64,000 nt of DNA from Atopsyche davidsoni. Taxonomy: Eukaryota; Arthropoda; Insecta; Trichoptera; Hydrobiosidae. The stretch spans positions 10,044,001 through 10,108,000 of the forward strand of contig JAILWY010000001.1 of assembly GCA_022113835.1 (NCBI GenBank), in the 5' to 3' direction. This document shows, piece by piece, positions 22,909 through 36,059 of this stretch. The notes under the pieces were generated by a model. The model did no database searches. It was given only the letters and a program-made list of their open reading frames with translations, and was not told the DNA's origin. How positions within the stretch are numbered: position 1 is the first letter of the stretch; every line of letters starts with the position of its first letter. Made by a program: the position numbers and the translations under genes.

Positions 22909-23343
22909 TACATATTTTTTCATTTCTATTTCGTCGAGGAAGTTGTGTACAAGAATTTTGATCTACACCACTTCATTTAAAGCGAGTAAAAATAACCCAA
23001 TAAATTAAATATGTAATTATCGTGTTATTAATCTACTAGCTTTTTAAAGGGAAAAAAAAAAGATATAATAAACTTAAAACATTTCATAGATATATTATAA
23101 AATGCAAGTGATAAATCTTAAACTATATTTAATAATAAAAATATATAAATTTGTGGGTACTAACAAAAAAAATTCAATGCAGGAGGTAAATACTTTTGTA
23201 CCTATTTAACGATTTGTTAAAGCTGTTGAACTGCATTGTTTGCACGTAACTAGCAAAGCGAAAGGCACACGTGCTCTATCACTGTAATTATCTATCTAAT
23301 ATAAAGCTTACATTTGTTATAATGCAAAATGTGGATTTGAAGT

Positions 23344-23559
23344 ATGCTGTTGATAAAAATGGTGCCCAGTAGTATCGCAGGGAATGTGGGCGGAGTTGCT
23401 ATGGAGTTTCTCGCTTGCGAGTTATTCTGGTTTTTCGCGATTTGTGAGACAAGAATTCATGAATTAAGATATAAGTCAAAGCAGGAACTAGTATTTGAAG
23501 TTATTGATTTCAGGTGTGGATATTACATACTGCGTCGATCGCCATTACTAGAGAAATAG
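23344..23559 (+). CDS. Candidate small ORF (71 aa)
   Basis: It begins ATG CTG TTG ATA AAA ATG and ends TAG at 23557-23559. The peptide has a membrane-like segment (MEFLACELFWFFAI at about residues 20-33) and a charged part (RIHELRYKSKQELVFEVID). A CAG/GTGTGG junction inside it at about 23515 could be an acceptor. An E-box, CACGTG, lies at 23268-23273. There is no direct promoter evidence, so it may be chance. Confidence 0.22.
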   Translation: MLLIKMVPSSIAGNVGGVAMEFLACELFWFFAICETRIHELRYKSKQELVFEVIDFRCGYYILRRSPLLEK

Positions 23560-24815
23560 CGTTTTAATCGGCCATAGAAACAGGAAAAAAAAGCACAAAA
23601 ACAAAACTGCGCTTGGTCTTACAGTTGGCAGAACGCTTAGTTGAAACGATCTATGGAAAAGTTTTACAGAGACACATAATTAGTTTTTTTCTAAAATCTC
23701 TTTTACTTTTCATAATTATATGTGGAATAAAATTTTATAACGTGTATAACGCATTTGGGCTCAAAATTACTAACGTTATTATTCATTCATGTGAGTTATT
23801 TATTTATTTTAAACTAACAAATTATTGCTTCCCCAGGAGCAAACGTATTTTGCTTTGTACAAATAGAAGTTGTGAGCTTTTAGACGTTCGGAAATAATGT
23901 TAACAATATTATGCAAAAGAGGTCAGATAGTAATTGATTTTTCATTTGCAACACCTGCTTATTTATACTATTCAAATATTCAACCTACATACCTACCAAA
24001 ATACAAACATAGAAGCCTATTAGTTGATTATATTTATATATAATTCAGAATATCTCCATTAGAAATTCATTCCCACGCTGGACTAGATGTGCGAACCTTT
24101 ATCTGATGTGCCATCGTAAATATTTATTTAAAATTTTATTTAATCCGTATAATAAAATGCAAATCTTTATCTACATTTTGAAACAATCGTTCAGTCGATA
24201 AATTAATTTATTATGCTAATCAATTATCAGTAAACATTTCACAAACAGATCTAATCATCATGATATTTAATAAACTATAAATTTTCCATAATGCCTTTAA
24301 ATAAATGTAAGGCGTATGGAAAACACGAAATAAAAATCTCATTGATAAGCATATATTTATACTTCAATCATTTACATAGCCCAATAGAGATAACGGCCCA
24401 ATAAATATATTTGTCAAAATTCGTTCGTAAGGAATTGGAAAATCAGGAAAAATTCTGTTTAAAATATTTTAAAATAATTTAAATAATGGTCTTTGAAAAT
24501 TTAATTAATATAATCTTACTCGTTTTAGGTTTAACTTGAAAGTTTTTCAGTAATTTTAGCAGATAAATCCAAACTAAATTATGCGCATTATAGGTTTATA
24601 ACTTTTGGAGTTTTACGACACAGTAGTAATTATCAGATTTAACTTATTTTTTAAATTCCACAGTAAAAACAACGAGCCTTATTACTCTCTGGTTCATGTT
24701 TTTTTTTCAATGTGTGCTTACTCTGATTTTGAAATGTGAGTTTCACACAATTAATTATTTTATTTTTTCAGGTTTTGATTTAAAATAATGAAATGTAGAT
24801 TTAAATATTTAAATG
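23560..24815. other. AT-rich non-coding stretch
   Basis: AT-rich. A 94-codon frame at 23613-23897 is hydrophobic and Phe/Ile-rich, as expected by chance. No repeat was recognised. Confidence 0.55.
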
Positions 24816-24819
24816 TCTG

Positions 24820-25215
24820 CGAGAAGGTAGGGACCGGTACGTATTTAGATACTCGCTTGCGTTAGCTGTGAATTATCAATACAAATAAGTAACCAGTATA
24901 TTCTACAGTGTACAGATCAGCTAGAACCAGCTTCCAGTTCCATCCAGGTGTTTGTCTGTCGGCCGGCATCTCGCAGTGCAAGCGCCTTGGAAGGCCGGCC
25001 GGTCCCAATTTAATTACCGCGCTGATAGCGACAAGGAATACTTCTTGCTGCTTTGTCGCAGGAATATATCACAGCTGACCACCATCGCCCGAGACACTCA
25101 GGCCGCCGAATACCTGCCCAGTACAATACCTGGTCAACTGAGCAAGCGAGTATTTCTATTATCGCTCGGACCGTGCGAGGAAGGCACTGAACGCAATTCT
25201 TGTAGCAGATAAAGC
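24820..25215. promoter_or_regulatory. GC-rich island with two protein-like frames
   Basis: Strong GC enrichment from about 24930 to 25200, including paired GGCCGGC strings at 24959 and 24993. One plus frame (about 24925-25212) and a second one entered from CAG at about 24921 are both open for 60-95 codons and both look protein-like. Two good frames at once is a warning that GC content, not coding, keeps stops out. A regulatory island is preferred; an exon is possible. Confidence 0.38.
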
Positions 25216-28200
25216 AAAATATCATGAAGTTAAGAAGGAAAAAACCACACGAAAGAAAAAATATAAATTATTAGAAATGAGCTATTAAGCTATTTTTTAA
25301 AAGATTTTGTAAAGCAAGATGAGTGTACTGGTACTGTCCTAAAATATTATTTTAAAATACTCAAAACCGCATTTTAGTCAAATAGTCACAATTACTAAAG
25401 GCAGGGTATTAGATATAAATTTTGTGAAAGCAAAATATTTTTCAGTTATGTCCACGCTATAAGGAAGGAAACCCTTCAAAAAAAGTGTTTTTAACTATAA
25501 GCAAGCAGAACAAACGTCGGAGGTAAAACGAGCCCTATTACGCCCCTCCCCTCTTATCAAATATTTTTATTGATTATCAGGAATTATATGTTCGAAACAA
25601 AGCTTAGGGCTTCATCATCAAATACGTAATCATTGAGCTCAATTTCTTATTTTGATTGAAACAACAACAGACTCATACCGCTTTTGAGCCAGTTGAAAAT
25701 AATCTAACCGAAGGTGATATCCGTTAAGAAAATCGATTAGCGAGCGATGTTCACTGGAACCGATAAGAACTAATTTTACAACCAATAACATTCATTAAAA
25801 CGCCGACAATTTATTGATCCTTTGCTTTTTCTCACATCATATATAAGCCAATAAACTTCCATTATAAAACCGGTTTTTTAATACCCTCTCAATATATTTA
25901 TGGTTTACCAAAATAAACAAATTATTTAAAATAAAGCTAATTCTTAATGGAGTATAAAATCGCAGTAGGTAGGAGACACACGTCCTCGTGCATTGAACTT
26001 AAAATATTTTTAAGAGTGGGGCTGGACAGATTTAAAAAAAACAGGAGACTATTTTTTTTTCAGCACGTGGTGCGACCTTACATGCTCAATCAATAAATCA
26101 CGTAATAGGCACAAAATTATTTTGATGAATTGGATATATTATTTACAGTCACTAGAATAGACTATATTTGAAATTGTGTTGATAAAACACGCCATGGTCA
26201 ACTCAATGTAATAAAATAATATGATAAAGGTAATGAAATGATTCGTATGGAAGTGTCAAAAATTTTAAATAAGTTTTACATTTATTTTTTGATGTAATTA
26301 TTAATCATGATAATATATTAATTATTTTAGAATTTATGAAATGATTCTTGCGGCAAATATCGACTTTTTGCTCAGCCCTACTCGAGGGTCAAAATTTTAT
26401 AAACTATTATTTGTAAATGTGTAAATGCCAACTTATTGATAAATTTATAATATTGTTTTTATTATTCATACCACTCAGGATGTCTTGCGAAAAAACTGCA
26501 AATATCAAATTTATTTTATTTTTTCTCCGTTACTTTCATTTACGCAGAGAAATTATTGTTTATTGAGTTTGTAATAAATGATCACTCATGATATAAAACT
26601 ATTTTTTCAATTTCCCCTCGTAAAGTACAATAGCTTTGGGATAATTATTTTTTGTTGAAACATTTCGAATACTCCTTTATTACTTTTTTGTTAATAAAGT
26701 ATAAAATTTATAATAATGTAAATGCAATATGTTTGAATTATACAATTCTCACCTTTGTGACTATTTTATTTACAAACTGTAACGTAATTTTATATAAATT
26801 TATATTTTAATGGCTATAATTTCACTGGCCTATTATTATTTTCTTCGTAAAGAAATAAAAAAGGTATTCGTCAGAAAATATTTATATCCTGTTTTTTTAA
26901 CAAACCAAATAAAATAGTCATAATAAATTACGAGACCGCCCTACGATAGAACTTTAGTAAAACTAAAAAATGAATGCGTATTTCAATTGCTACGGAGCTA
27001 TTGATTTAAAAAGCATCCTTGCATAACACAACAAGATCACATTTATGATTCAACAGAACAAACACTATCTCTATACTGACAATCGAATGCATTTAAAGTG
27101 CCGATTATAAAATATAAGAATGATTTAATAGAAAATGCCCTCGGGCGTCCATTACTTTTGGTTCATTTCGGCGTTAGAATTAAGCGATAAATCTATATTT
27201 TTAAATGAAAGTATTATTAAGGCGTTAGATAGAATCTACTTCGGACACTTTACTTTATTTACTATTGCAGCCACGCATGGAAAGCTACAGGCTCAAAAAA
27301 AAACAATTTTTTCTTGATTTATATATTGTATAAATTAGGCATACCTCACGAGATTTAAGACGACATAAACATTACAGGGACCATTAAGACTTCTCTCTTA
27401 TTCAGGGTCTTTTGCATTATCAGGACTGAGTAAGTCATTTTTTTAAGAACATCATAGGATACTTATTATTAAAACAAAAACAATTTTTCGCTGACTATTT
27501 TTCCTTGGACAAGATGGACAAGACATGTATATTATTGAATGAAAGAGATCTTCTTTTCTACGTGTAAATTGTATTTTAGTCAAAGAGTAAAAGTAATTAA
27601 ATTTTATTATTTAAATATAAAATGAAATAGTGAAATTTTTTCAATATTTATTTTATGAAGCAACTGGTATTGCAAGAAGTCTTAGTTGAGATGAACATTA
27701 TTCCAGCCGATGAAAACCAAAAATGTGTGCGAAACTTGTCACTACAAATAATGCAGAAGAATCATAAATATTACTTAACTTTATTTTATGACTTTAATAT
27801 TTATTGCTTATTTTATCAAAATACATATAGCAGGTCAACATAGGTAGTACTGCATGAATTCAGGTAGCCAGCAGGTAGGGAACTATACGGTAGTAATTAT
27901 AGTCAGGGACGTTAGAACCACATTTCGCCCACTTATAGATATCTTATCAATTATTAATAGGTAAACTAACACTATGCAAATCAATCATTTATAATGTGTT
28001 CTGTAAATACAATGTGTCGAATCGTATACTTTGTTTATCTTATATTTTAAATAGTAGAAATTACCCAATAGTTGTCCGGCAGTCCACTGCATTAATCTTC
28101 GCAATACAGAGCAGGTATTTGTTGTTTTGGTACAAAGTTTCTCAACAAATGTTCCAATTGCTCGATAAGTGGAGCGAGTAGCGCAGTTTATTTATAATTA

Positions 28201-29680
28201 CAAACTATTGGATTGATTTGGCACAAAGTCCTGAACTCTTGACTTGAGTCACTGCTCCATTCTTGTATTATCTTACATATTTTTATATTTATCTTAAATA
28301 TGCGAGCTATCACAAATGGAAAACAATATATGGGTCAATTGATTTATTACTATTTATAGTAGACATAAATAATTGCTTTTGAATAACTTGACTATTGTGC
28401 AATCTTACTCAAATGTGACAAAATAATTCAATCAAAGATAATATTTGCTTGCACAAAGCATGTTATTTTGTATAAAGCTCAATAAATTTCGTTTGTCTTT
28501 AGTTCTAAAAATATCTATACAAATTAATTACTACAAGTCTTTCACTATTTAAAAAACAATTTAGCTTTCTATGCATGGCTGCAATAGTAAAAAAATAAAG
28601 TTTCCGAAGTAGATTCTATCTAACGCCTTTTCATTAAAATAAATTGATATTAAAAATCATCATGTGGCATGATTTTCTTTGATATATTATAAGATCCTAA
28701 CGTATTGAACAAATTTTTCTACTGAGATATGTATGCATTCGTAGTTTTAAATATATATATTGAAAGTGAAGGTTATACAGGTATACATCAAAACAACCTA
28801 GAGTGAACCGGTCTTAAAGTTCAAAATTGTTTTGTCGCGCTAAAGATACAGATAATTCAATCAACACACCTGCGATCGGTTAGTTAAATGATGATACATT
28901 CTAATCCATAGATTCGCAGGCTTTTTTTACAAAAAGACTACCCCTGTCAACATAGCGTTCCTCTGGTATAAATGACGGCAATAACAATATTTAATATAGT
29001 ACACGTGACTTGTATTTATTTTTATACAGCTTTCTTTCGAGTTTTTATAAGCAGGATTCTAAGAAGTACGAATACTCAGACTATTTTTTTTCTGAAACAC
29101 TTTGGAGTCTTTTTTTACTTTGAGAGTCTATGTGTTACCCAAACATCGGTATTGATCCAACTAGCAATATGACAAATCAGTAAGCAATAGAAATATCAAA
29201 CAAATAGTATATTCTTTATTTATTACGATAATTATTAATATAGAATTTTCACGACTAAGATATTATCTACCAAACTTCGCACAAACTTACACGTTATATT
29301 ATAATAACTTTATAAGATTCGCACAATCTCTTTCTTACTAAACCAGAGATTCGTTGTTTAGAAATACCATTGGTCAAAAACAAATAATAATGGCTTATCT
29401 CCTTATCGTAGAATATGTTTTTATGAATTTTTATCGAGTTAAAAATGCCAACTTACTTTATATGTCAGAAGACTGTTGAATAATATAAAAAACTTAAAAC
29501 ACCTCCATAAGTATTATTCGAAAAAAAAAGGTATACAACGTATCCCTAATTCAGGACACACCATGACAATTGCGACAGAATGTTCTCTATCTTATCTAAT
29601 CTACGAGCGTTTATCTCAGCACTGTTACGGCACACCATTGCTTGTTAAAATACCTGTAGTTTTAAAATGAATTTTTAGTC
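25216..29680. other. Long AT-rich non-coding stretch
   Basis: About 4.5 kb of AT-rich DNA without GC islands. A 62-codon frame at 27655-27843 has an acidic, protein-like N-terminal half (MKQLVLQEVLVEMNIIPADE) and could be a decayed element remnant, but no second copy or motif supports that. Frames at 27135, 27996 and 28972 look like chance. Confidence 0.5.
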
Positions 29681-29686
29681 GACAGA

Positions 29687-29713
29687 CACGTGTAGCTAGA
29701 CTCCCGGCACGTG
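29687..29713. promoter_or_regulatory. Paired CACGTG E-boxes
   Basis: Two perfect CACGTG boxes, at 29687-29692 and 29708-29713, start 21 bp apart, two helical turns. They lie at the 5' edge of a GC-rich block. E-box binders such as CLOCK/CYCLE, Myc/Max or HIF/Tango are candidates from motif knowledge only. Confidence 0.5.
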
Positions 29714-29743
29714 CATATTCCGAGGTGATATTTAATATTCCAG

Positions 29744-29830
29744 GCAGGCAGCAGTCTCCTGACGGCGGCCAGTAACGCATTACTCCTGGGACATTATATT
29801 CTCGTCAATAACGGCCACCGGGGTGGACTG
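29744..29830 (+). CDS. Candidate exon, 29 codons, phase 0/0
   Basis: The acceptor TTTAATATTCCAG at 29743 opens a frame (AGSSLLTAASNALLLGHYI at the start) up to donor CTG|GTGAGA at 29831. Unspliced, it continues to TAG at 29882. Leu/Ala-rich at first, then Gly/His/Arg. The block is GC-rich and could equally be a regulatory element downstream of the E-boxes. Confidence 0.28.
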
Positions 29831-29889
29831 GTGAGAGTCTTCATGGTGGCCATTGTCCATCCCCCAAACTCACAAGAGAGATAGCTTCA

Positions 29890-31250
29890 TTACCGACCCT
29901 AAAAAACTGATCGTATATTAATTACACACGTCAAAATATTATAACATACTGAAAACTTTTGGAATATTCCTTGCACGATATAATATTTTTACAAAAAAGA
30001 AGTAATCACGACGGAGCGTAATTTTTTTAAGCTTTGAAGAGCGAGGTGTATATCATTTTTAAATGCACCTTTAAAATAAGCGAGATGTCAGCTTGATCGT
30101 GTATTTAATGAGAAAAACACGCTATTTTTTAGAATCAAGCAATTCAAAGAATCCAGAATAACTGTGCAGGTATTTACAATACTCAAAATCATGGATAAAA
30201 TATTTTTTTGTAAAGAAATAGTTTGTTTTTTATATAAATATATCATTCAATATGGCACACTTGTTGTCAAAACTTTATAATCGTAACACAGCTAAATAAT
30301 TAAATGTATATATTGTAATCTAAATATTCAAAATTGTGTACGACATGAGATAGGCAGAATAATATTTTTATAATAATATGAACTATAAATTATATATTAA
30401 ATATGTTTTGAACTTACAAACTCGTGTTTAAATCTACTCCATTGTATGAAGGTTAGTTTATACTTTGAATGTTATTATAAATTTAAGGAATAAAACCGCT
30501 CTTGTAAAGCTATTAGTATTAACATATTATTGTATCCCTTATCAATCTTGTATTATTCTGACTTAGTAATCTCTAAAAATGTTCAAAGGAGAGATTTCCG
30601 TAGGCTGTGAGTGCTTGTATTGTAATAAAGCTGCTCATTACAACTGAAATAACATAATTATTTGCTAATTACACACGCTTACATGCTGGAGCACATTTAA
30701 TAAATTGGAAAACATTTTTACAACTCAAAAATTCACTATAATAGTATTTTTTATGCAAGTAAAGTAATATCGCTAATTTGTTCATTTTAATTAAAATATA
30801 ACATAACCAACTAATATCAACACCCCACGAGATAAAAGAAACGAAAGTATATTTGTGACGTATTATTATTATTAACATATTATTATAATTTTGTATACGT
30901 GTGCAGAAACATAAATATTAACAATAACCTGCACTTTGGATTTTTTCGAAACAGATTTATTTTTCATTGTTTGCAAAAAGGACATCAGAGAGGAAGTGTT
31001 AAAGTATATGAGTATATCAATATGAAAAAAGTAACTGCCTTAAAATACTTCATTTTTTATTTTAAAAAAAGTCCTATTTCATCGCTTTTGTGAAGACACG
31101 CAGTAGTACGCTGACTTGCTCAAATTATGCTTGTGCTTATAACATTCCCAGTCTAAACGGTATTTTTAATTATTACACAGTGTTACCTAATTGTTATCGT
31201 AATTAAAATCGAACGAGAATATCTTCATTCGCTAATACTAATGCTGTTAT
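29890..31250. other. AT-rich non-coding stretch
   Basis: AT-rich, with no recognised feature. Confidence 0.6.
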
Positions 31251-31440
31251 ATTATCGATAATAGGGCCGTTACTAGAAACATACGGCAGCTGCTATCTTT
31301 ATTGAGTAATAAAGACGACAATAGCCGGCGCCTAGAATTCTATTATCCGACAAATATCTTGCCGCAAGAACGAAACTGCATTCTGTCGCGGCTATGTCGA
31401 AATATGAGCGGAATAACTCCAAAATAATTTGTCTATCCGG
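31250..31440. promoter_or_regulatory. Mixed-composition island with a DRE-like site
   Basis: It begins with ATTATCGATAAT, a palindrome containing the DREF-type TATCGATA, then about 180 bp of GC-enriched DNA with several short motifs. No convincing ORF was found. Confidence 0.35.
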
Positions 31441-31621
31441 TTTATCTTTAATGTTATTATTAGCTTTGTCCTTAATATCATTAAATATTAGTTAAAATAT
31501 TTTTTAAAAAATGTAATAATACAAGCTACAGCAAGACTTCTTTTGTAACCTAGTTTTTAAATATTTTATCTTGAAGCACAATTAGGAAACATACTACATA
31601 AAATTAGGGTGTAATGAAATG

Positions 31622-31643
31622 TTTTTTTTTTTTTTTTTTTTTT
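31622..31643. repeat. Poly-T run
   Basis: A run of 22 T. On the minus strand it would read as a poly-A tail, but no retroelement body is recognisable next to it. Confidence 0.9.
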
Positions 31644-32639
31644 CATAATATAACTTTTACGTTAAATGGATTTATTTTGCATCTCTAATTTTTAATTCTA
31701 GTATACGATATATTCATAATTTTTAACAATGATAGCAAGCCCAATATTGAGTGTGATTTTTTTTTTAAATGGTCCATAAATCGAAAAACAATAATTCCCA
31801 GGCTTCTCAATAATAAATACTACATCGCTATGAAAGACGTGGGAAATATCAACAAAAATCATTTAAATAAGATTGAGCGTATATCTAATGAATAAACAAA
31901 ATTATGCTCAATACAAAGTTATACTAATTTATAGTTGTGACTAATAATGCATTGTATTCAATGCTTTCGCTTTATATAAGTTGAAATCAACATGAAATTA
32001 AATCATTAGGATTATATATTACCAACCATCAATCAAAAATGAAACGGATTGGTTTTTTTCCTAAAAGAACTACGATTAGTAAAGATTACTAAAATATTGT
32101 GTTCAATGATATTAAATAAATATTGAGTACAAGATAAATCATCCACTGACAGCCGATAAAAGAGCCTTTCTTGCGTTAATCTATAATATAAATACGGTTC
32201 CTTGAAGGCCGATATTATGATATCATTTTAATATTTATAAATAATTGCTTTTAATTTTTTATTCGGTGTCTGGATACAATTTGAGAGCGAATACTTATCA
32301 AAGTTATAAATAAATGTTTTATTTTAGTTCATATTTCAATTTTAGTGTATCAAAATTTGTTGTGGTCTTTTTGCGATTTGTCCTGGCAATTACTGTTAAA
32401 ATCAACCACATTAGATTCACTACTGGAACCTTAACGTTTTCTGATTTTAATTTCCTTCCTATTCGTAAATCAAATTCTCTTCTTGCTTATTTATTTTTTT
32501 GATTTACTTTTTGTTTTTATTGTACTTAACACTTAAAATTATTGTAATGTTTAAAACCACGACGGATTTTTTTTATTGAGCGTATTGTCGATATCTGAAT
32601 TAAAGATTAAATATGTAAAATTATATACTATGAATATTT

Positions 32640-33090
32640 CGGTTACTCGTCGTACATCTTCTTTATTAGCCGATTTGGTGGAAGTGTGGATAGTAAATAT
32701 CGCATCAGAACCCCAGATAATGGCTTCATAAGGTCAGGCAGGGCATGCAGAGGGCATCGGCGGGGTAGCGACAGGCATAAAAGAAAACCGCTGGGCGAAA
32801 TGCGAAATGCGAAAAGCAAATTGTTACCACCGACAACTGTATCCAGTATTTATCTCGCGTCCCTTCGAGTTTCAATAACCGAGAGTTATTGTCAGCGAAC
32901 CCGGCTTCTGACTTATTTACAAAGGATACAGTTTCATTTGCTTTTGTTCAGGCTAGCAGGCGTTATTGGGTGGGCGCTGTTCCGGCTCGCGGGTCGAGAT
33001 CCGGGCGAGGCGATACCGACCTGGCCGCAAAAAAACATACCGGAAACTGCACGCAAGACGCTGAAACGTGACAACAATAAATCCAGGTAG
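32640..33090. promoter_or_regulatory. GC-rich island crossed by a 161-codon open frame
   Basis: The plus frame is open from about 32606 to TAG at 33088-33090, the longest stop-free run noted outside the CpG island. It has no early ATG, and stop-poor alternative frames overlap it on both strands. The DNA carries a GAAATGCGAAATGCGAAAAGC direct repeat at 32798-32818 and several ATAAA/AATAAA sites. I favour a regulatory element. A coding exon would end at GTAGAG near 33090 or at the stop. Confidence 0.35.
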
Positions 33091-34675
33091 AGATTACTCG
33101 TGTTGCTAAATACTTATCCACTTTAACATCATTCCAGCATAGCATGAATGTCTTAAATACGGCTACAGGATAGATAATACTCGTAATTATGCGGTGATAC
33201 GATATTCGCACGTAGTGGAGGAATAATCGACCCATTCGATCACTTCCTTTTTCCGTGTAAAATTTAATCGCATTGGGAATAATTTTAAAACTGCTACAGT
33301 CAAAATAAAATATATACTTGAATAGAAAATAATTAATATTTATTCAGATAAAACTATGAGTTCAAGGAAAATAACCAAGTTTTTTTTCTATAAATTTGCA
33401 TTTATTTAAAAAAAACTAAAATGCCAAAGGTCAGTTTATTGCTCAATAATTCTTATTTAGTCACATTAATTTTATATTTATATTTTGACATTCTTACCTT
33501 TGGCTCTCGGCCATCTTATTTAATGCAGTTTTTTTAAAGTAACTTCATGATTTACCAAGATTTATGTATATAAAAAAAAATAGGAGTTTCGCAGTCTGGA
33601 GACTTAATTTATATAACAGTATATATATCTTTCAGTGTGTAGTTATGCAATTATATATAAGATTCAATAATGATTTCTGTAGCCAACGTAGACAAAAAAA
33701 ATACGGAATACGTAATATGTTTCATTATTAATTCGGTGATTTAATCAGATGCCTGTAAGGTTAAAGTTAGCACATTTTATGCTTATGGGGTGCCACAAAT
33801 GCGAAGGTTATAAAGCCATATCTATCTGCTTTTAAATTACCATACGCGATTTAAAAAAAAACGAATCCCATGCCCACTCGCTTAATTTAAATAATTAATT
33901 GTTTGAGATCGACGATATGGTTAACATATCGGAAATTAAGAAAAGCGCCTGACAGAATCGCATAATTTATCAAACGAATAATTTATTATTATGCAAGGTT
34001 GCATTATGAGTTTAATTATAGTATTTGAATGCATTCTGTATCGCCCACTGTGCGTTAGCTACTCAAGATTTGCATCAAAGATCAAAGTAGTGAGAGGTGT
34101 ATCCGAAAAAATAAACAATGTATATTATACAATGCATTCATTAACACCAACAAGTTCTTTCAGTGATGACCCATGGTTACTTAATGTCTCTATTCAAGGA
34201 AATTATGCAAGCTTTTAGTAGAATAAATAAATGGAGGCATGGTTTATGTTAGCAAATCAAAAGAAAATAACTGACTTAAAAAGTATAAATACAAGAAAAA
34301 CTTTAATTATAAATAATTAACATCTCCTCGGTTACAAAAATTTATATAATATCGTTTTAGAAGTATAAATACAAAGTTGTAAATACAGTCTGGGATTTTT
34401 AATTATTTATATTCTAATTATCCGAAAAGTGCAAAACGAAGATTGAATTGATGCAATAATTGTGACATGTCTTCTTTCAATCTCATTGTAATCTAGTGTC
34501 ATCGACGAATACGTGTAATATTAAAGTATTTTTGCCGTCAATGCTATATTAGTGAAGTTTATTAGTATTTGTTGAAGAATTTATCGTCAGTTAAATTCAT
34601 GCGTAAACGGTCATTATAATTCCAATAAAATAAACATATTTACTAAACCTATTTTAGCTTTAGATTTGATAATTC
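33091..34675. other. AT-rich non-coding stretch
   Basis: AT-rich. A 75-codon frame at 33991-34218 has no splice context. No repeat was recognised. Confidence 0.55.
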
Positions 34676-34679
34676 TCTC

Positions 34680-34900
34680 CTCATTATGCATTTGGCGGTC
34701 GGTAATAGCCTCGCCGCGAGATCTCAGCGCGAGGCAATTATACCAGATTGGATAACTGGCGGGGTATTATTTTACCTGTTCCAGGAATAATGATTGTCTT
34801 GTCGCCATCGTAAATAGCCATAAACCACTTCTTAGCTCGGCACATGGCAACACAGGCCACATCGCGCCAGTGCTAGTGCACACGGGATGGTTTCTAATGA
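34680..34900. promoter_or_regulatory. GC-rich island with a strong stem-loop
   Basis: It contains a stem-loop at 34708-34735 (GCCTCGC pairs with GCGAGGC around the palindrome GAGATCTC), flanked by inverted TAAT and ATTA. Hox-like CCATAAA lies at 34818-34824, and further GCCAT strings are present. Motif density is regulatory in style. Confidence 0.45.
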
Positions 34901-35277
34901 TTTCTAATGAGCTGCTCACTGTGAAAAGTGCTCAATATTTAAATGTAATTATTTGTAGTTTATGGTTCGCTGAAAAAACATTCCCAACATTTTTTTCTAA
35001 ATATATAATATTTAAAAACAGACAATCTAGAATTAGCATATTGAAATTACAATATGTATTTCCGGTAGCCAGCTATTTTACTATCGAATTTTCTAAATAC
35101 CTATTAAAATTTCTGTGCAGTGAAACTATTAAGACGGTGATAGTGAAATATCCAAAACACTTTCTCGTACTTTGTTTTGAAACTTCAGTCAGTCAAGACA
35201 TGCATACACAAATACTTTTAATTTTATTGCTCGAGCAAATCTTCCTCTACAGAATTTATAAAAAAATAAACAAATAA
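34897..35277 (+). CDS. Long AT-rich ORF (126 aa), probably chance
   Basis: ATG at 34897 and TAA at 35275-35277. The product is Phe/Leu/Ile/Lys-rich with several hydrophobic stretches (YLNVIICSLWF; LLILLLEQIFLY near the end). In DNA this AT-rich, roughly one open frame of this length is expected in 64 kb by chance. There are no splice, promoter or polyadenylation cues beyond ordinary AT-rich text. It is listed because it is among the longest ATG frames. Confidence 0.12.
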   Translation: MISNELLTVKSAQYLNVIICSLWFAEKTFPTFFSKYIIFKNRQSRISILKLQYVFPVASYFTIEFSKYLLKFLCSETIKTVIVKYPKHFLVLCFETSVSQDMHTQILLILLLEQIFLYRIYKKINK

Positions 35278-35778
35278 TGATGTAAGTCAAAATAAAAATA
35301 TAGGATTTTTTTATAATATATATAATGTTAAAATCAATTTAAACTACAAACACACATAAGTTTTTTTGATTTCTTAGTAATAATTTTGTATGAAAGGACT
35401 GAGTGTGTTTGTTTTAGTATTTTTAATTCGGTCTTGTGATTTAGCAAGACTTGTAATAAGCATTTATTTACTAAATAGCTTCATATGGCCAATATGGTTA
35501 ATTTAACATTAAATACTCTGAAGCACTTAAAAGTTCAATTTTCTAATAAAAATTATTTGTCTTTCCAGTGGCAAAATGATAGCTTTGTTTTTAATTGTGT
35601 ACCAACTGTATAATTTGTATGGAAGTAATAAATGTATTATATTTTAATTTCCATATTAAATACCTACGTTTTTTGACGTGACATCAAAACTGTTAAAACT
35701 GAATACCAAATAAAATTTAATAAATATTCATATAACGAAGCGTTAAGTACCTTTTCTTGTTTCGCATTCAGTTTTCAG

Positions 35779-35931
35779 TTTCTGCCTGCTTGGAATGCCG
35801 TTGAGTCTTCTTGCGATCGCGTCACATCTCTCACGACACTTTCTTCTCGCACCGACACTCTGTATGGCACGGACAGTGTCAATAAAAACTCCACTCATGC
35901 CTATAGTTGCATGCCGTTTCTTGGAAATGCA
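35779..35931 (+). CDS. Candidate exon, 51 codons, phase 0/0
   Basis: A long pyrimidine tract ends in two tandem acceptors (CAG at 35771 and 35778). The second opens a phase-0 frame ending at donor GCA|GTAAAT at 35932; unspliced, it stops at 35938-35940. The peptide is Ser/Thr-rich with balanced charge (starts FLPAWNAVESSCDRVTSL). The acceptor is one of the better ones in the window. No family was recognised. The block lies in a GC-enriched island extending to about 36050. Confidence 0.35.
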
Positions 35932-36059
35932 GTAAATTGACTGTCGCCGCTTGAATAATGGACGACAATAATTTAACTACACACTGAAGCCGGAAAACGT
36001 CTGAGGTCTAGGCAGAACGATTCCAACTAGCGGCCTCTCAGTTCTCTCAAAATCGTTTA

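Noticed and set aside
22820..23008. 62-codon frame with Tyr-Ile repeats
   Set aside because: Product of the (AT)n microsatellite.
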